Below are positions 17,477 to 25,836 of a DNA stretch of 64,000 nucleotides, piece after piece; position 1 is the stretch's first letter; every line of letters starts with the position of its first letter. Under the pieces are notes generated by a model, which did not search any database, was not told where the DNA came from, and was given only the letters and a program-made list of their open reading frames with translations. The position numbers and the translations under genes were made by a program. This DNA is from DATEPR01 sp036279295 (GTDB lineage: Bacteria; Actinomycetota; Actinomycetes; Mycobacteriales; Pseudonocardiaceae): assembly GCA_036279295.1 (NCBI GenBank), contig DASUJK010000076.1:4723-68722 (forward strand), in the 5' to 3' direction.

Positions 17477-18810
17477 CCAACGGACCCGCGATCCCAGCAG
17501 CAGGCCGCGCCGACGCAGGCACGGCTGGGCCTGGCGGCGACGGCCCGACCAGTGCCGACGCGCCATGGCCGGTCCGTACGGTCGCCCGCAAGATCGCGGA
17601 GTGGATCAGCAAGCTGGGTTCGATCTGGGTCGAGGGCCAGATCACCCAGATCTCCGCACGGCCCGGTACCGCCACGGGGTTCGTGATCCTCCGTGATCCC
17701 GCTGCCGAGGTGTCGCTGACCCTGACGTGTTCGACCGGCATGCTGCGCGCCTGCGAACCGCCGCTCACCGAGGGCAGTCAGGTCGTGGTGCACGGACGTC
17801 CCACGTTCTACATGAGCCGGGGCACGCTGAGCCTGCGTGTGGACGAGATCCGGGCGGTCGGCATCGGTGAACTGCTGGCCAGGATCGAACGGCTACGCAG
17901 GCTCCTGGCCGCGGAGGGCCTGTTCGAGCCGGCTCGCAAACGACGCCTGCCGTTCCTACCGCGCACGGTCGGACTCATCACTGGTCGGGCTTCGGCTGCT
18001 GAGCGGGATGTGCTGACGAATGCCAGCGCCCGGTGGCCCGCGGTGCGGTTCCGGGTGGTCAACGTGGCTGTGCAGGGTGTGCTCGCCGTGCCGGAGATCC
18101 TGACCGCGTTGGGCGCCCTGGACCGGGATCCGAGCGTCGACGTGATCGTGCTGGCCAGAGGTGGCGGCAGCGTGGAGGACCTGCTGCCGTTCTCCGATGA
18201 GACGTTGTGTCGCGCGGTGGCGTCCTGTCGAACCCCGGTGGTCAGCGCCATCGGGCACGAACCGGACACGCCGTTGGTGGACCACGTGGCCGATCTGCGG
18301 TGCTCGACGCCGACCGATGCCGGCAAGCGGGTGGTGCCCGACGTCGCCGAGGAGACCAAGCGGATCGCCACGATGCGTGATCGGGCTCGGCGCGCGCTGC
18401 ACGGCTGGGTGGACCGGGAACGCCAGTTGCTGATGTCGCTGCGCAGCCGTCCTGTCCTCGCCGACCCGCTCACCCCGCTACGCCGCAGAGCCGAGGAAAT
18501 CGATTCGCTGCGGGAGCGGTCGCGTCGTGCGATGCTGGCTGTTCTCACCAGTGAGCACACGGCATTGGTCGCGACCAGGTCCAGGCTGACAACGTTGGGT
18601 CCGGCAGCAACCCTTGCCAGGGGGTACGCCGTCCTACAAGTGTTCGACGAGGACAGCGAGAACGGTGGTGACCGGATCGTCCGGTCTATCGCGCAGCTCG
18701 GACCGGGAACGAAGGTTCGGGTGCGGGTCGTTGACGGTGCGGCGCACGCGGTGGTGTCCGACGTGGAGGCCCTGGCGGCCGACGACGGCGAGAGCGGGAG
18801 TGGGAGATGA
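17473..18810 (+). CDS. xseA: Exodeoxyribonuclease VII large subunit
   Basis: Protein of 445 residues. It starts with an OB-fold DNA-binding domain (about 35-135), followed by the catalytic exonuclease VII domain with LITGRASAAERD, VIVLARGGGSVEDLLPF and SAIGHEPDTPLVDHVADLR, then a helical C-terminal region. It degrades single-stranded DNA with XseB. GTG 17473 overlaps the previous stop (GTGA). An additional gene separates it from xseB, which is unusual. Confidence 0.96.
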   Translation: MTNGPAIPAAGRADAGTAGPGGDGPTSADAPWPVRTVARKIAEWISKLGSIWVEGQITQISARPGTATGFVILRDPAAEVSLTLTCSTGMLRACEPPLTEGSQVVVHGRPTFYMSRGTLSLRVDEIRAVGIGELLARIERLRRLLAAEGLFEPARKRRLPFLPRTVGLITGRASAAERDVLTNASARWPAVRFRVVNVAVQGVLAVPEILTALGALDRDPSVDVIVLARGGGSVEDLLPFSDETLCRAVASCRTPVVSAIGHEPDTPLVDHVADLRCSTPTDAGKRVVPDVAEETKRIATMRDRARRALHGWVDRERQLLMSLRSRPVLADPLTPLRRRAEEIDSLRERSRRAMLAVLTSEHTALVATRSRLTTLGPAATLARGYAVLQVFDEDSENGGDRIVRSIAQLGPGTKVRVRVVDGAAHAVVSDVEALAADDGESGSGR

Positions 18811-19250
18811 CCAGGCACACGATGCACGGCGCTCATGAACCCACATTCCTGCCGCTGGTCGTGGCTGCCGCGCGTGCCGCCGCGGACATGCCCGCCGATG
18901 CCCCCGTGGTGGCGCGGGCGCACGTGGTCCGCCGGCATGCCGAGGCTGCCGAACTGGCGGCTGCCGACTGCTGGACCGCGTTGCTGGCCGGGTGCCAGGC
19001 GCCGGCCAGGCGGGTGCTGCCGGCCAAGCTCCACGAGCTGACCGAGGCCACGTCGCTGTACCTGGGTACCCGGTGTTGGTACGGGGCCGGGTCGCCACAC
19101 CGCAGTCGGGTGACCAGTGCGGAAGCCAGGATCACCGATGCCGTCCGGGACGGCGACGGTGCCGAGTTCGCCGAGGCATGCGCAGGCTATGACCAGGCCG
19201 TGGCCACAGCGGTGGCCAGTGTGCGCAGTCGGACCAGCAGTCCGGCATAG
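18807..19250 (+). CDS. Unknown protein encoded between xseA and xseB
   Basis: Protein of 147 residues, mostly helical and Ala-rich, with three Cys and conserved-looking Trp/Tyr clusters (DCWTALLAGCQ, LYLGTRCWYGAG). No signal peptide or membrane helix is visible. ATG 18807 overlaps the xseA stop (ATGA), so it is translationally coupled, and xseB starts 47 nt after its end. Coupling inside the exonuclease VII operon suggests a role with that enzyme or co-expression only. I recognise no family. Confidence 0.7.
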   Translation: MTRHTMHGAHEPTFLPLVVAAARAAADMPADAPVVARAHVVRRHAEAAELAAADCWTALLAGCQAPARRVLPAKLHELTEATSLYLGTRCWYGAGSPHRSRVTSAEARITDAVRDGDGAEFAEACAGYDQAVATAVASVRSRTSSPA

Positions 19251-19297
19251 TCGTCGCGCACCTCAGCAGCACGCCATTCAGTCCGCAGGGAGGACGT

Positions 19298-19543
19298 TTG
19301 TCCGGGAACAAGTACGCCGATGTGGCCGACCTCGGCTACGAGGCGGCCAGGGACGAACTGGTCGAGGTCGTACGCAGGTTGGAGGCCGGCGGCCTGTCGC
19401 TTGAGGAGTCGTTGGCGCTGTGGGAACGCGGCGAGGCCCTGGCCGCGGCATGCGAGCGGCACCTGGCTGGTGCGCGAGAGCGCGTCGAAACCGCGCTGGC
19501 GCGTGTGGAATCCGTGTCCGGTGAGCCGGATGGCAAGAACTAG
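19298..19543 (+). CDS. xseB: Exodeoxyribonuclease VII small subunit
   Basis: Protein of 81 residues with the XseB signature LGYEAARDELVEVVRRLEAG and LSLEESLALWERGEALAAAC. The small subunit binds XseA as a helical hairpin and is needed for nuclease activity. TTG start at 19298 with GGGAGG 4 nt upstream. Its stop overlaps the end of the convergent DUF4245 gene. Confidence 0.95.
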   Translation: MSGNKYADVADLGYEAARDELVEVVRRLEAGGLSLEESLALWERGEALAAACERHLAGARERVETALARVESVSGEPDGKN

Positions 19544-20229
19544 GGACCGCCCACGGCAGTCACTCGCTGACCCGTCATCGTCGCCACAGCCAAGGTCCGG
19601 AACTCGGCGGTCGTACCGTTGCCCGTGATGAACAGCCGGTCCGTTCCCAGATCGGTCACCCAGGACGACTCGGCGCGGATGCCCGGGTAGACCGTCCATT
19701 TCGTGCCGTTGACCGTTTCGGTGCCGGTCGGTCGCACGGTCACGTCGTCAGCGAGACCGGCCGCGGAGCGCACCAGGTCCATCACGTCGGCGTCGGACTG
19801 GGAAACCTGCAGGTAGCGGTCGCCCGGCGTGATCCAGCCCACGCGGACGGCCTGGTCGGTGCCGTTCGAGCCGAGTGGATCAACGGAATCCGAATTCGCC
19901 CGCCACCCGGCCGGCAACCGAGGCTCACGGAGTGGGAACTTCACCTGACCAGCGGCGGCCCGCAGTTCACCCTGGACATCGACGACCTGCACGGTGGCTG
20001 TGGAGTCAGCGGACGGACCGCCAGGGCTGAACGAACAACCCTTGGTCAGGCCGGCGAGCAACAAGATCCCGAGACCCAGCACCAGCATCGACCACAGCAT
20101 GTCGCGCATGCCCGCCCTGCCGCGCCCTGAACCGCGCCCACCAGCGGGTACCTGCTCGGGTGCCCCGGTCGGGCCGGCTGCCGTGTCGCGGTTCGGGCCG
20201 GTCTCCGTGTCGCTCACGTTGTCCGCCAC
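19540..20229 (-). CDS. DUF4245 membrane-anchored protein
   Basis: Protein of 229 residues: a disordered Gly/Arg/Pro-rich cytoplasmic N-terminus (about 1-42), one transmembrane helix (about 46-64, MLVLGLGILLLAGL), then an extracytoplasmic DUF4245 domain with PREPRLPAGWRANS-like and VRVGWITPGDRYLQVSQSD segments. This is the Rv1100 equivalent and is divergent from glpX as in mycobacteria. Function unknown. The start is GTG. Confidence 0.88.
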   Translation of the reverse strand: MADNVSDTETGPNRDTAAGPTGAPEQVPAGGRGSGRGRAGMRDMLWSMLVLGLGILLLAGLTKGCSFSPGGPSADSTATVQVVDVQGELRAAAGQVKFPLREPRLPAGWRANSDSVDPLGSNGTDQAVRVGWITPGDRYLQVSQSDADVMDLVRSAAGLADDVTVRPTGTETVNGTKWTVYPGIRAESSWVTDLGTDRLFITGNGTTAEFRTLAVATMTGQRVTAVGGP

Positions 20230-20345
20230 TCCCCCATGGTCCCAGGTGGTTCACGTCACCTTCGGCCGGTGGGTGGTCTGCCACCGGCCGATAGTCCGTC
20301 GATCTGGGAGAATTCGCATCTACGCGCACCGACTCGGGAGGCACG

Positions 20346-21422
20346 ATGACCACCTCGGACCACACCAGCGGCACGACATCAGGCGACGACAGACGGCCGG
20401 AGGCACCGGACCGCAACCTGGCGCTGGAGCTGGTGCGGGTCACGGAGGCGGCAGCGATGGCAGCCGGTCGCTGGGTCGGTCGCGGTGACAAAATCGGTGG
20501 TGACGGCGCCGCGGTGGACGCCATGCGGATGCTGATCGGCACCGTGTCCATGAACGGCATCGTGGTCATCGGCGAAGGCGAGAAGGACCAGGCGCCGATG
20601 CTGTACAACGGCGAACGCGTCGGCAACGGCGACGGCCCCGACTGTGACGTGGCGGTCGACCCGATCGACGGCACCACGCTGATGGCCAAGGGCATGCCCA
20701 ATGCCATCGCGGTGCTCGCCGTGACGGAACGTGGCGCGATGTTCGATCCGTCGGCCGTGTTCTACATGGAGAAGCTCGCAGTCGGCCCGGAAGCGGCCGA
20801 CGTGGTGGATCTCACCGTGCCGGTCGCCGAGAACATACGCAGGGTGGCCAGGGCCAAGAACAGCGGTGTGTCCGACGTGACCGTCTGCATTCTGGACCGG
20901 CCGCGCCACGAACAACTCGTCCAGGAGGTCCGGCAGGCAGGCGCGCGCATCCAGTTCATCTCCGACGGCGACGTCGCGGGCGCGATCTCCGCCGCCCGCC
21001 CGGACACCGGTGTCGACATGCTGGTAGGCATCGGCGGCACCCCGGAGGGCATCATCGCGGCGTGCGCGCTCAAGTGCATGGGCGGCATGATCCAGGCGCG
21101 ATTGTGGCCGAAGGACGATGACGAGCGGCGCAAGGCGTTGGACGCGGGCCACGACCTGAACCGCGTGCTGCGCACCGACGACCTGGTGAGCGGGAACAAC
21201 GCGTTCTTCTGTGCCACCGGCATCACCGACGGGGACCTGTTGCGGGGCGTGCGCTACCGGGCTGGCGGCTGCACGACCCAGTCGATCGTGATGCGGTCGA
21301 AGTCCGGCACGGTGCGGATGATCGAGGGGTTCCACCGGTTGACCAAGCTGCGCGAGTACTCGTCGGTCCCCTTCGATCGTGCGGAACTGGCCGAAACGGA
21401 CGCGCCGCCGCCGCTGCCGTAG
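20346..21422 (+). CDS. glpX: Class II fructose-1,6-bisphosphatase
   Basis: Gluconeogenic phosphatase of 358 residues. GlpX family motifs present: KIGGDGAAVDAMR, VIGEGEKDQAPMLYNGE and DVAVDPIDGTT with the metal-binding Asp residues, and GIGGTPEGIIAACALKCMGG. It removes the 1-phosphate of fructose-1,6-bisphosphate; in many actinobacteria it is the only such enzyme. GGGAGG lies 8 nt upstream of ATG 20346. A three-copy 10-bp repeat follows its stop. Confidence 0.96.
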   Translation: MTTSDHTSGTTSGDDRRPEAPDRNLALELVRVTEAAAMAAGRWVGRGDKIGGDGAAVDAMRMLIGTVSMNGIVVIGEGEKDQAPMLYNGERVGNGDGPDCDVAVDPIDGTTLMAKGMPNAIAVLAVTERGAMFDPSAVFYMEKLAVGPEAADVVDLTVPVAENIRRVARAKNSGVSDVTVCILDRPRHEQLVQEVRQAGARIQFISDGDVAGAISAARPDTGVDMLVGIGGTPEGIIAACALKCMGGMIQARLWPKDDDERRKALDAGHDLNRVLRTDDLVSGNNAFFCATGITDGDLLRGVRYRAGGCTTQSIVMRSKSGTVRMIEGFHRLTKLREYSSVPFDRAELAETDAPPPLP

Positions 21423-21428
21423 CCCGAC

Positions 21429-21458
21429 TGTTGTGCCCTGTTGCGCCGTGTTGTGTCC
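21429..21458. repeat. Three 10-bp tandem units just after the glpX stop
   Basis: TGTTGTGCCC, TGTTGCGCCG and TGTTGTGTCC follow in tandem, beginning 7 nt after the glpX stop codon. The units are identical at 7 of 10 positions. Confidence 0.7.
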
Positions 21459-21611
21459 ACCTCCGGAGTCGCAGCCGACCGGAAATCTGATCGTGACCAT
21501 TTCGGTTAGATGAACGGGCAACTTGTGCGGCCCTGTTGGCGTCTAGATCAAAGAAGCCACACAGGCACACCGGGCACCGTCGTCGTCGACGGTTCGGCGA
21601 GGGGGGTACTC

Positions 21612-22232
21612 GTGCGCATGAGGAAGATCGTTGTGGGGTTGTCCGCGGTGATCGCGGTGGGGGCCATCGCGGCATGCTCATCGGGCCCGTCGGACTCGTC
21701 GGCGTCGCCGCAGATCGCGGTGGCGGCGGACACGGGAACCAGCGCACCGGCGAAGTCCACTGTAGACCCAACGACGACGGTGGCGCCGACCACCGTGGCA
21801 CCGACGACGACGGCTCCCACCACCACCAAGGCCGCCCCAACCACGACGAAGGCGCCGGTCACACGGACCGCGGCCAAAGTGTCCAGCGTGCCGTGCTCGA
21901 CGGCAGCCAAGGCGTGTGTCGACCTGTCGGCGCACAAGGCGTGGCTGGTGAGTGACGGCAAGATCGTGTACGGGCCGGTGTCGATCATGCCGGGCCGGGT
22001 CGGCTGGCGGACACCGACGGGCACGTTCCACGTCACGTTCAAGGACGCGAACTACTTCAGCCACGAGTTCCAGGTGCCGATGCCCGATGCCGTGTTCTTC
22101 TACCCGGGCATCGCGTTCCACGTCGGCAGCCTGGTCGAGCACTCACACGGCTGCATCCACCTGTCGCGGACGTCGGCATCGAAGTTCTTCCACGCGCTGT
22201 CGGCCGGCGACGAGGTACAGGTGGTCCAGTGA
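21612..22232 (+). CDS. L,D-transpeptidase (YkuD) lipoprotein
   Basis: Protein of about 206 residues. A lipoprotein signal ends AIAAC (Cys about 22), followed by a long Thr/Pro/Ala linker of PTTT and APTTT repeats that would reach across the wall. The C-terminal YkuD domain has the catalytic SHGCIHLS motif with Cys and the upstream His in FHVGSLVEH. Such enzymes make 3-3 crosslinks in peptidoglycan or attach proteins. GTG 21612 has GAGGGG about 9 nt upstream; ATG 21618 is possible. The catalytic domain is of the small, single-domain type. A strong hairpin terminator follows. Confidence 0.88.
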   Translation: MRMRKIVVGLSAVIAVGAIAACSSGPSDSSASPQIAVAADTGTSAPAKSTVDPTTTVAPTTVAPTTTAPTTTKAAPTTTKAPVTRTAAKVSSVPCSTAAKACVDLSAHKAWLVSDGKIVYGPVSIMPGRVGWRTPTGTFHVTFKDANYFSHEFQVPMPDAVFFYPGIAFHVGSLVEHSHGCIHLSRTSASKFFHALSAGDEVQVVQ

Positions 22233-22294
22233 CTGTCCGACACCCCGAGTACCGTTCGAACGGGATCGAACACAGGGGTTGATTCAGGGTGACT

Positions 22295-22330
22295 CTGATG
22301 CCCGGCGCCGCACGCGGTGTCGGGCATCAG
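22295..22330 (+). terminator. Hairpin terminator after the L,D-transpeptidase gene
   Basis: CTGATGCCCG (22295-22304) and CGGGCATCAG (22321-22330) form a perfect 10-bp stem, with extra pairing inside the loop, followed by TGTTTG. It lies about 60 nt after the stop. Confidence 0.7.
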
Positions 22331-23274
22331 TGTTTGACGACGAGTTTTGATCAAGTGCAACCGTTTCGTCCGCGTTGGGGTTCTTTAGGTGGGAACTCCG
22401 ACGAAGGGACGGCACGCGATGTGAGCACAAGGCACGACAGCAGCCCGAACAGGGGCGGCCGGGACATATTCCTGGTCTGAGCGCCGGCAAGACGACCGGC
22501 GTAAGTCAAGCGCGACGGGCGCACGACGGCATGCTGACCAGCCTGACCGAGCCACCCGATCTCGTGCTACCCGAAACAAGCAGCAGGCTCCGATGCCTGA
22601 TCTGGGCCGCCCCGACCGGCCCGCACGGGCTGAGGACAACTGGCTGTAGGACGGGTTGTTACGCAGCGAAGGTGGTGTGGGAATGGCTGGTGGGCGGCGA
22701 GGTGCACTGGTCGAACAACCGAGCGGGCGATAGCACCGGTGTGGCGCCAACCACCGGGCATCGGCACCGACATCGGCACTGGATCGACCCGAGCACCGGA
22801 CCGGTGTTGTCACCCAGGCAGCGACACGCGATCGGCGACACTTGAGCCCGATCAGCGCTGGCGTCGAGTCTGGCCGAGCATCGGATGGCCACCCGAGCAC
22901 CAGACCGCCATCGATGGCGTCGATCTGGCTGAGCATCGGATCGCCACCGAGCAGGGGACCGGCATCGGGTGCCAACACCGGAGTCGCAGCCAAGCACCGA
23001 GGCTGGATCGCCTGGGTGTCCGACCGACATCGCGGCCGGACGGCTACGGCACTCCACCGGAACAGGCCGGCGGGTGCCGGTCGGCGGCCACATCGCAACG
23101 GTCGGAGCCGGCACCAGAACTTGATCGGCCGGAGTGCGCGATCGGAAGCGCGCCAGGTCTGCCGAGCAGTAGACGCCAGTACCGCACCAGGTCCGCCGAA
23201 CACCAGACGCCGGACTGAATCGGGCACCACGCCGGGCAGAGCGGCTCTGGTTGCGCGGCCGGTGCACCTGTGGG
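22331..23274. other. Long spacer between convergent genes, degenerate repeats, no convincing gene
   Basis: About 940 bp. Frames stay open on both strands because stop codons are rare at this GC content, but none shows actinobacterial codon bias, a start with a ribosome site, or a recognisable domain. The second half is built of diverged short units around GAGCATCGG and CACCGG; the clearest pair is CTGGCCGAGCATCGGATGGC-type sequence at 22870-22899 and 22925-22953. It looks like an expanded, decayed repeat region. Confidence 0.6.
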
Positions 23275-24264
23275 TCAGCTGTTGTTGGACGAGTGGCCGG
23301 GGAAGAGGTGCGCTGACGGGTTCAGGGCAACGGCGATGTTGTTGACCGCCGTGGCTGCTTCGCCGAAGCCGGTTGCGATCAGCTTCACCTTGCCGTCGTA
23401 GGCCGCTACGTCGCCTGCCGCGTAGATCCTGTCGCGCGCGGTGCGCATGGTCGGGTCCACGCGAACGGCCCGGTGGTCCAGTTCCAGGCCCCAGGACTCA
23501 AGCGGTCCGAGGTCTGCGATGAAGCCGAGTGCGGCTACCACCGCGTGGGCCGGAAGGGTCATCCGTTCGCCGGTTTTGACCAGTACGTCGACCTCGTGCA
23601 GGCCACCGTCGTTGCCACGCAACTCGCTCACCTCGGCGTCGACGATGATCGGCACGCCGAGTTCGCGGACCTGACGAACGGTGCTGGGCAGCGCTCGGAA
23701 CTGGGCGCGCCGGTGCACCAGCGTCACCGACGACGCGATCGGGTGCAGGGCCAGGGCCCAGTCCAGGGCGGAGTCGCCGCCACCGACGATCACCACGTCC
23801 TGACCCTCGTGCACGGCCAGCGACGGCACGAAGTGCACCATGCCTCGGCCCAGCCAACCGTCGCCGGCCGGTAGCGGGCGGGGGCGGAACTCGCCGATGC
23901 CGGCCGTGATCAGGATGGCGCCCGCGCGCACGGAACTGCCGTCGGTGAGGGATACGACCAGGCGGTCGCCGGCCTCCGTGAGGTCTCTTGCCTGCCGGCC
24001 CAGCAGGTACAGGGGCTTGGCCTGAGCAGCCTGCTCCACCAGTGCTGTCACCAGGTCGCGGCCGCGAATGGCGGGGAACCCGGCTACGTCGAAGATCATC
24101 TTCTCGGGGTACATCGCGGTGATCTGGCCGCCTGGCTCCGGTAGCGCGTCGACAATGGCCACCGTGAGCTCACGGAACCCCGCGTAGTACGCCGCGAACA
24201 GGCCAGATGGCCCGGCCCCGACGATCAGCAGGTCGACGTCGTACTGGTCCGCTGGCTCGGCCAT
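23275..24264 (-). CDS. Thioredoxin-reductase-like ferredoxin/flavodoxin-NADP+ reductase
   Basis: Flavoprotein of 329 residues from ATG 24264, with AGGTGG 8 nt upstream. FAD-binding GAGPSGLFAAYYAG (about 15-28), an NADPH-binding GGGDSALDWALALH and the C-terminal IYAAGDVAAYDGKVKLIATG FAD motif. The redox CxxC of thioredoxin reductase is absent (the region reads GMVHFVPS), which places it with type-2 FNRs (YumC group) that pass electrons between NADPH and ferredoxin. It is divergent from fumC. It could supply ferredoxin-dependent enzymes such as IspH, but that is inference. Confidence 0.88.
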   Translation of the reverse strand: MAEPADQYDVDLLIVGAGPSGLFAAYYAGFRELTVAIVDALPEPGGQITAMYPEKMIFDVAGFPAIRGRDLVTALVEQAAQAKPLYLLGRQARDLTEAGDRLVVSLTDGSSVRAGAILITAGIGEFRPRPLPAGDGWLGRGMVHFVPSLAVHEGQDVVIVGGGDSALDWALALHPIASSVTLVHRRAQFRALPSTVRQVRELGVPIIVDAEVSELRGNDGGLHEVDVLVKTGERMTLPAHAVVAALGFIADLGPLESWGLELDHRAVRVDPTMRTARDRIYAAGDVAAYDGKVKLIATGFGEAATAVNNIAVALNPSAHLFPGHSSNNS

Positions 24265-24386
24265 TGCGGTGACCACCTTTCGCTCGTGGCGGGAGCACCC
24301 AGAGCGTAGATCCATCGACGGTGTGACGGACGTGGAACGCGCCACAACAGCAGCGGACGGGCGGATTCAGGTCCAAACTTGAACAC

Positions 24387-25784
24387 ATGGGTGATCAGGA
24401 ATTTCGCATCGAACACGACACGATGGGCGAGGTCCGGGTGCCGGTGCACGCCCTGTGGCGGGCCCAGACCCAGCGCGCCGTCGAGAATTTCCCGATCTCC
24501 GGCCGTCCACTGGAACGATCCCAGATCCGCGCGCTCGGCCTGCTGAAGGCCGCCGCCGCCCGCGTGAACGCCAAACTGGGTGTGTTGGCCCCTGACGTCG
24601 CCGACGCCATCGCCGTGGCCGCCGACGACGTGGCCGCCGGGCGTTACGACGACCAGTTCCCGCTGGACGTCTTCCAGACCGGTTCGGGCACCTCGTCGAA
24701 CATGAACGCCAACGAGGTGATCGCCACGCTCGCCAGCCGCGCGCTCGGCCGCGACGTGCATCCGAACGACCACGTGAACGCATCCCAGTCGTCCAACGAC
24801 ACGTTCCCGACGACGATCCGGGTCGCCGCCACCGAAGCGGTCGCCACCGACGTCGTACCCGCGCTGCGCCATCTCGCCGAGACCATCGAGGGACGCGCCG
24901 ACGAGTGGGCCGACATCGTGACGGCCGGCCGTACCCACCTGATGGACGCCGTGCCGGTCACGTTCGGCCAGGAAGCAGGCGCGTGGGCCGCACAGATCCG
25001 CTACGGCATCGAACGGCTGGAGTCCGGGCTGGGTCGACTCGCCGAGCTGCCGATCGGGGGTACCGCTGTCGGCTCGGGCCTGAACGCGCCGGACGGGTTC
25101 GGCGCCGCCGTGGCCGACGAACTGGCTTCGGCAACCGGGCTGCCGTTGGTCGAGGCCCGCGACCACTTCGAGGCGCAGGCGACGCAGGACGGCGTTGTCG
25201 AGACGTCCGGTCACCTGCGGACCGTCGCGGTGAGCCTGAGCAAGATCGCCAACGACGTACGCTGGCTGGGTTCGGGCCCCCGCACCGGGCTGGCCGAACT
25301 GGCCCTGCCGGACCTGCAGCCCGGCTCGTCGATCATGCCCGGCAAGGTGAACCCGGTCATCTGCGAGGCGACCCTGCAGGTCGTCGCCCAGGTGATCGGC
25401 AACGACGCCGCCGTCGCCTACGCGGGCGCGCAGGGCAACTTCCAGCTCAACGTGAACCTGCCGGTGATCGCGCGCAACGTGTTGGAGTCGGCGAAACTGA
25501 TCGCCGCCGTGTCCCGCCTGCTGGCGGACAAGGTCTTCGCCGGGGTGCAGGTCAACGTCGAACAGGCCCGCGAGCACGCCGAGGGCTCCCCCGCGATCGT
25601 CACCCCGCTGAACCGGTTCCTCGGCTACGAAGAGGCAGCTGCGGTAGCCAAGCAGGCACTGAAGGAACGCAAGACCATCCGTGAGGTCGTGCTGGCACGC
25701 GGCTACGTCGACGCCGGCAAACTGACCGTCGAGCAGTTGGACGCGGCCCTCGACGTGCTGCACATGGCCAAGGGCGGCCGCTGA
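24387..25784 (+). CDS. fumC: Class II fumarate hydratase
   Basis: TCA-cycle enzyme of 465 residues converting fumarate and malate. Superfamily motif GSSIMPGKVNP (about 314-324), the TGSGTSSNMNANEV region and HPNDHVNASQSSND with the active-site residues are all present. Length and motifs fit the iron-independent class II tetramer. It follows the divergent FNR with a 122-bp gap, and matches the fum position beside glpX in mycobacteria. Confidence 0.97.
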   Translation: MGDQEFRIEHDTMGEVRVPVHALWRAQTQRAVENFPISGRPLERSQIRALGLLKAAAARVNAKLGVLAPDVADAIAVAADDVAAGRYDDQFPLDVFQTGSGTSSNMNANEVIATLASRALGRDVHPNDHVNASQSSNDTFPTTIRVAATEAVATDVVPALRHLAETIEGRADEWADIVTAGRTHLMDAVPVTFGQEAGAWAAQIRYGIERLESGLGRLAELPIGGTAVGSGLNAPDGFGAAVADELASATGLPLVEARDHFEAQATQDGVVETSGHLRTVAVSLSKIANDVRWLGSGPRTGLAELALPDLQPGSSIMPGKVNPVICEATLQVVAQVIGNDAAVAYAGAQGNFQLNVNLPVIARNVLESAKLIAAVSRLLADKVFAGVQVNVEQAREHAEGSPAIVTPLNRFLGYEEAAAVAKQALKERKTIREVVLARGYVDAGKLTVEQLDAALDVLHMAKGGR

Positions 25785-25836
25785 CCCGGGACGCAAATCT
25801 CGCGAACTGTCGGCGACCAGCGGCACCATAGGTGAC

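Noticed and set aside
22252..22263. CCGTTCGAACGG palindrome after the L,D-transpeptidase, considered as a LexA box
   Set aside because: Spacing does not match TCGAAC-N4-GTTCGA and it is downstream of the gene.
22385..23230. 281-codon minus-strand frame in the ldt-FNR spacer
   Set aside because: Arg/Cys/Pro-rich with poor codon bias, no start signals and built on degenerate repeats; treated as non-coding.
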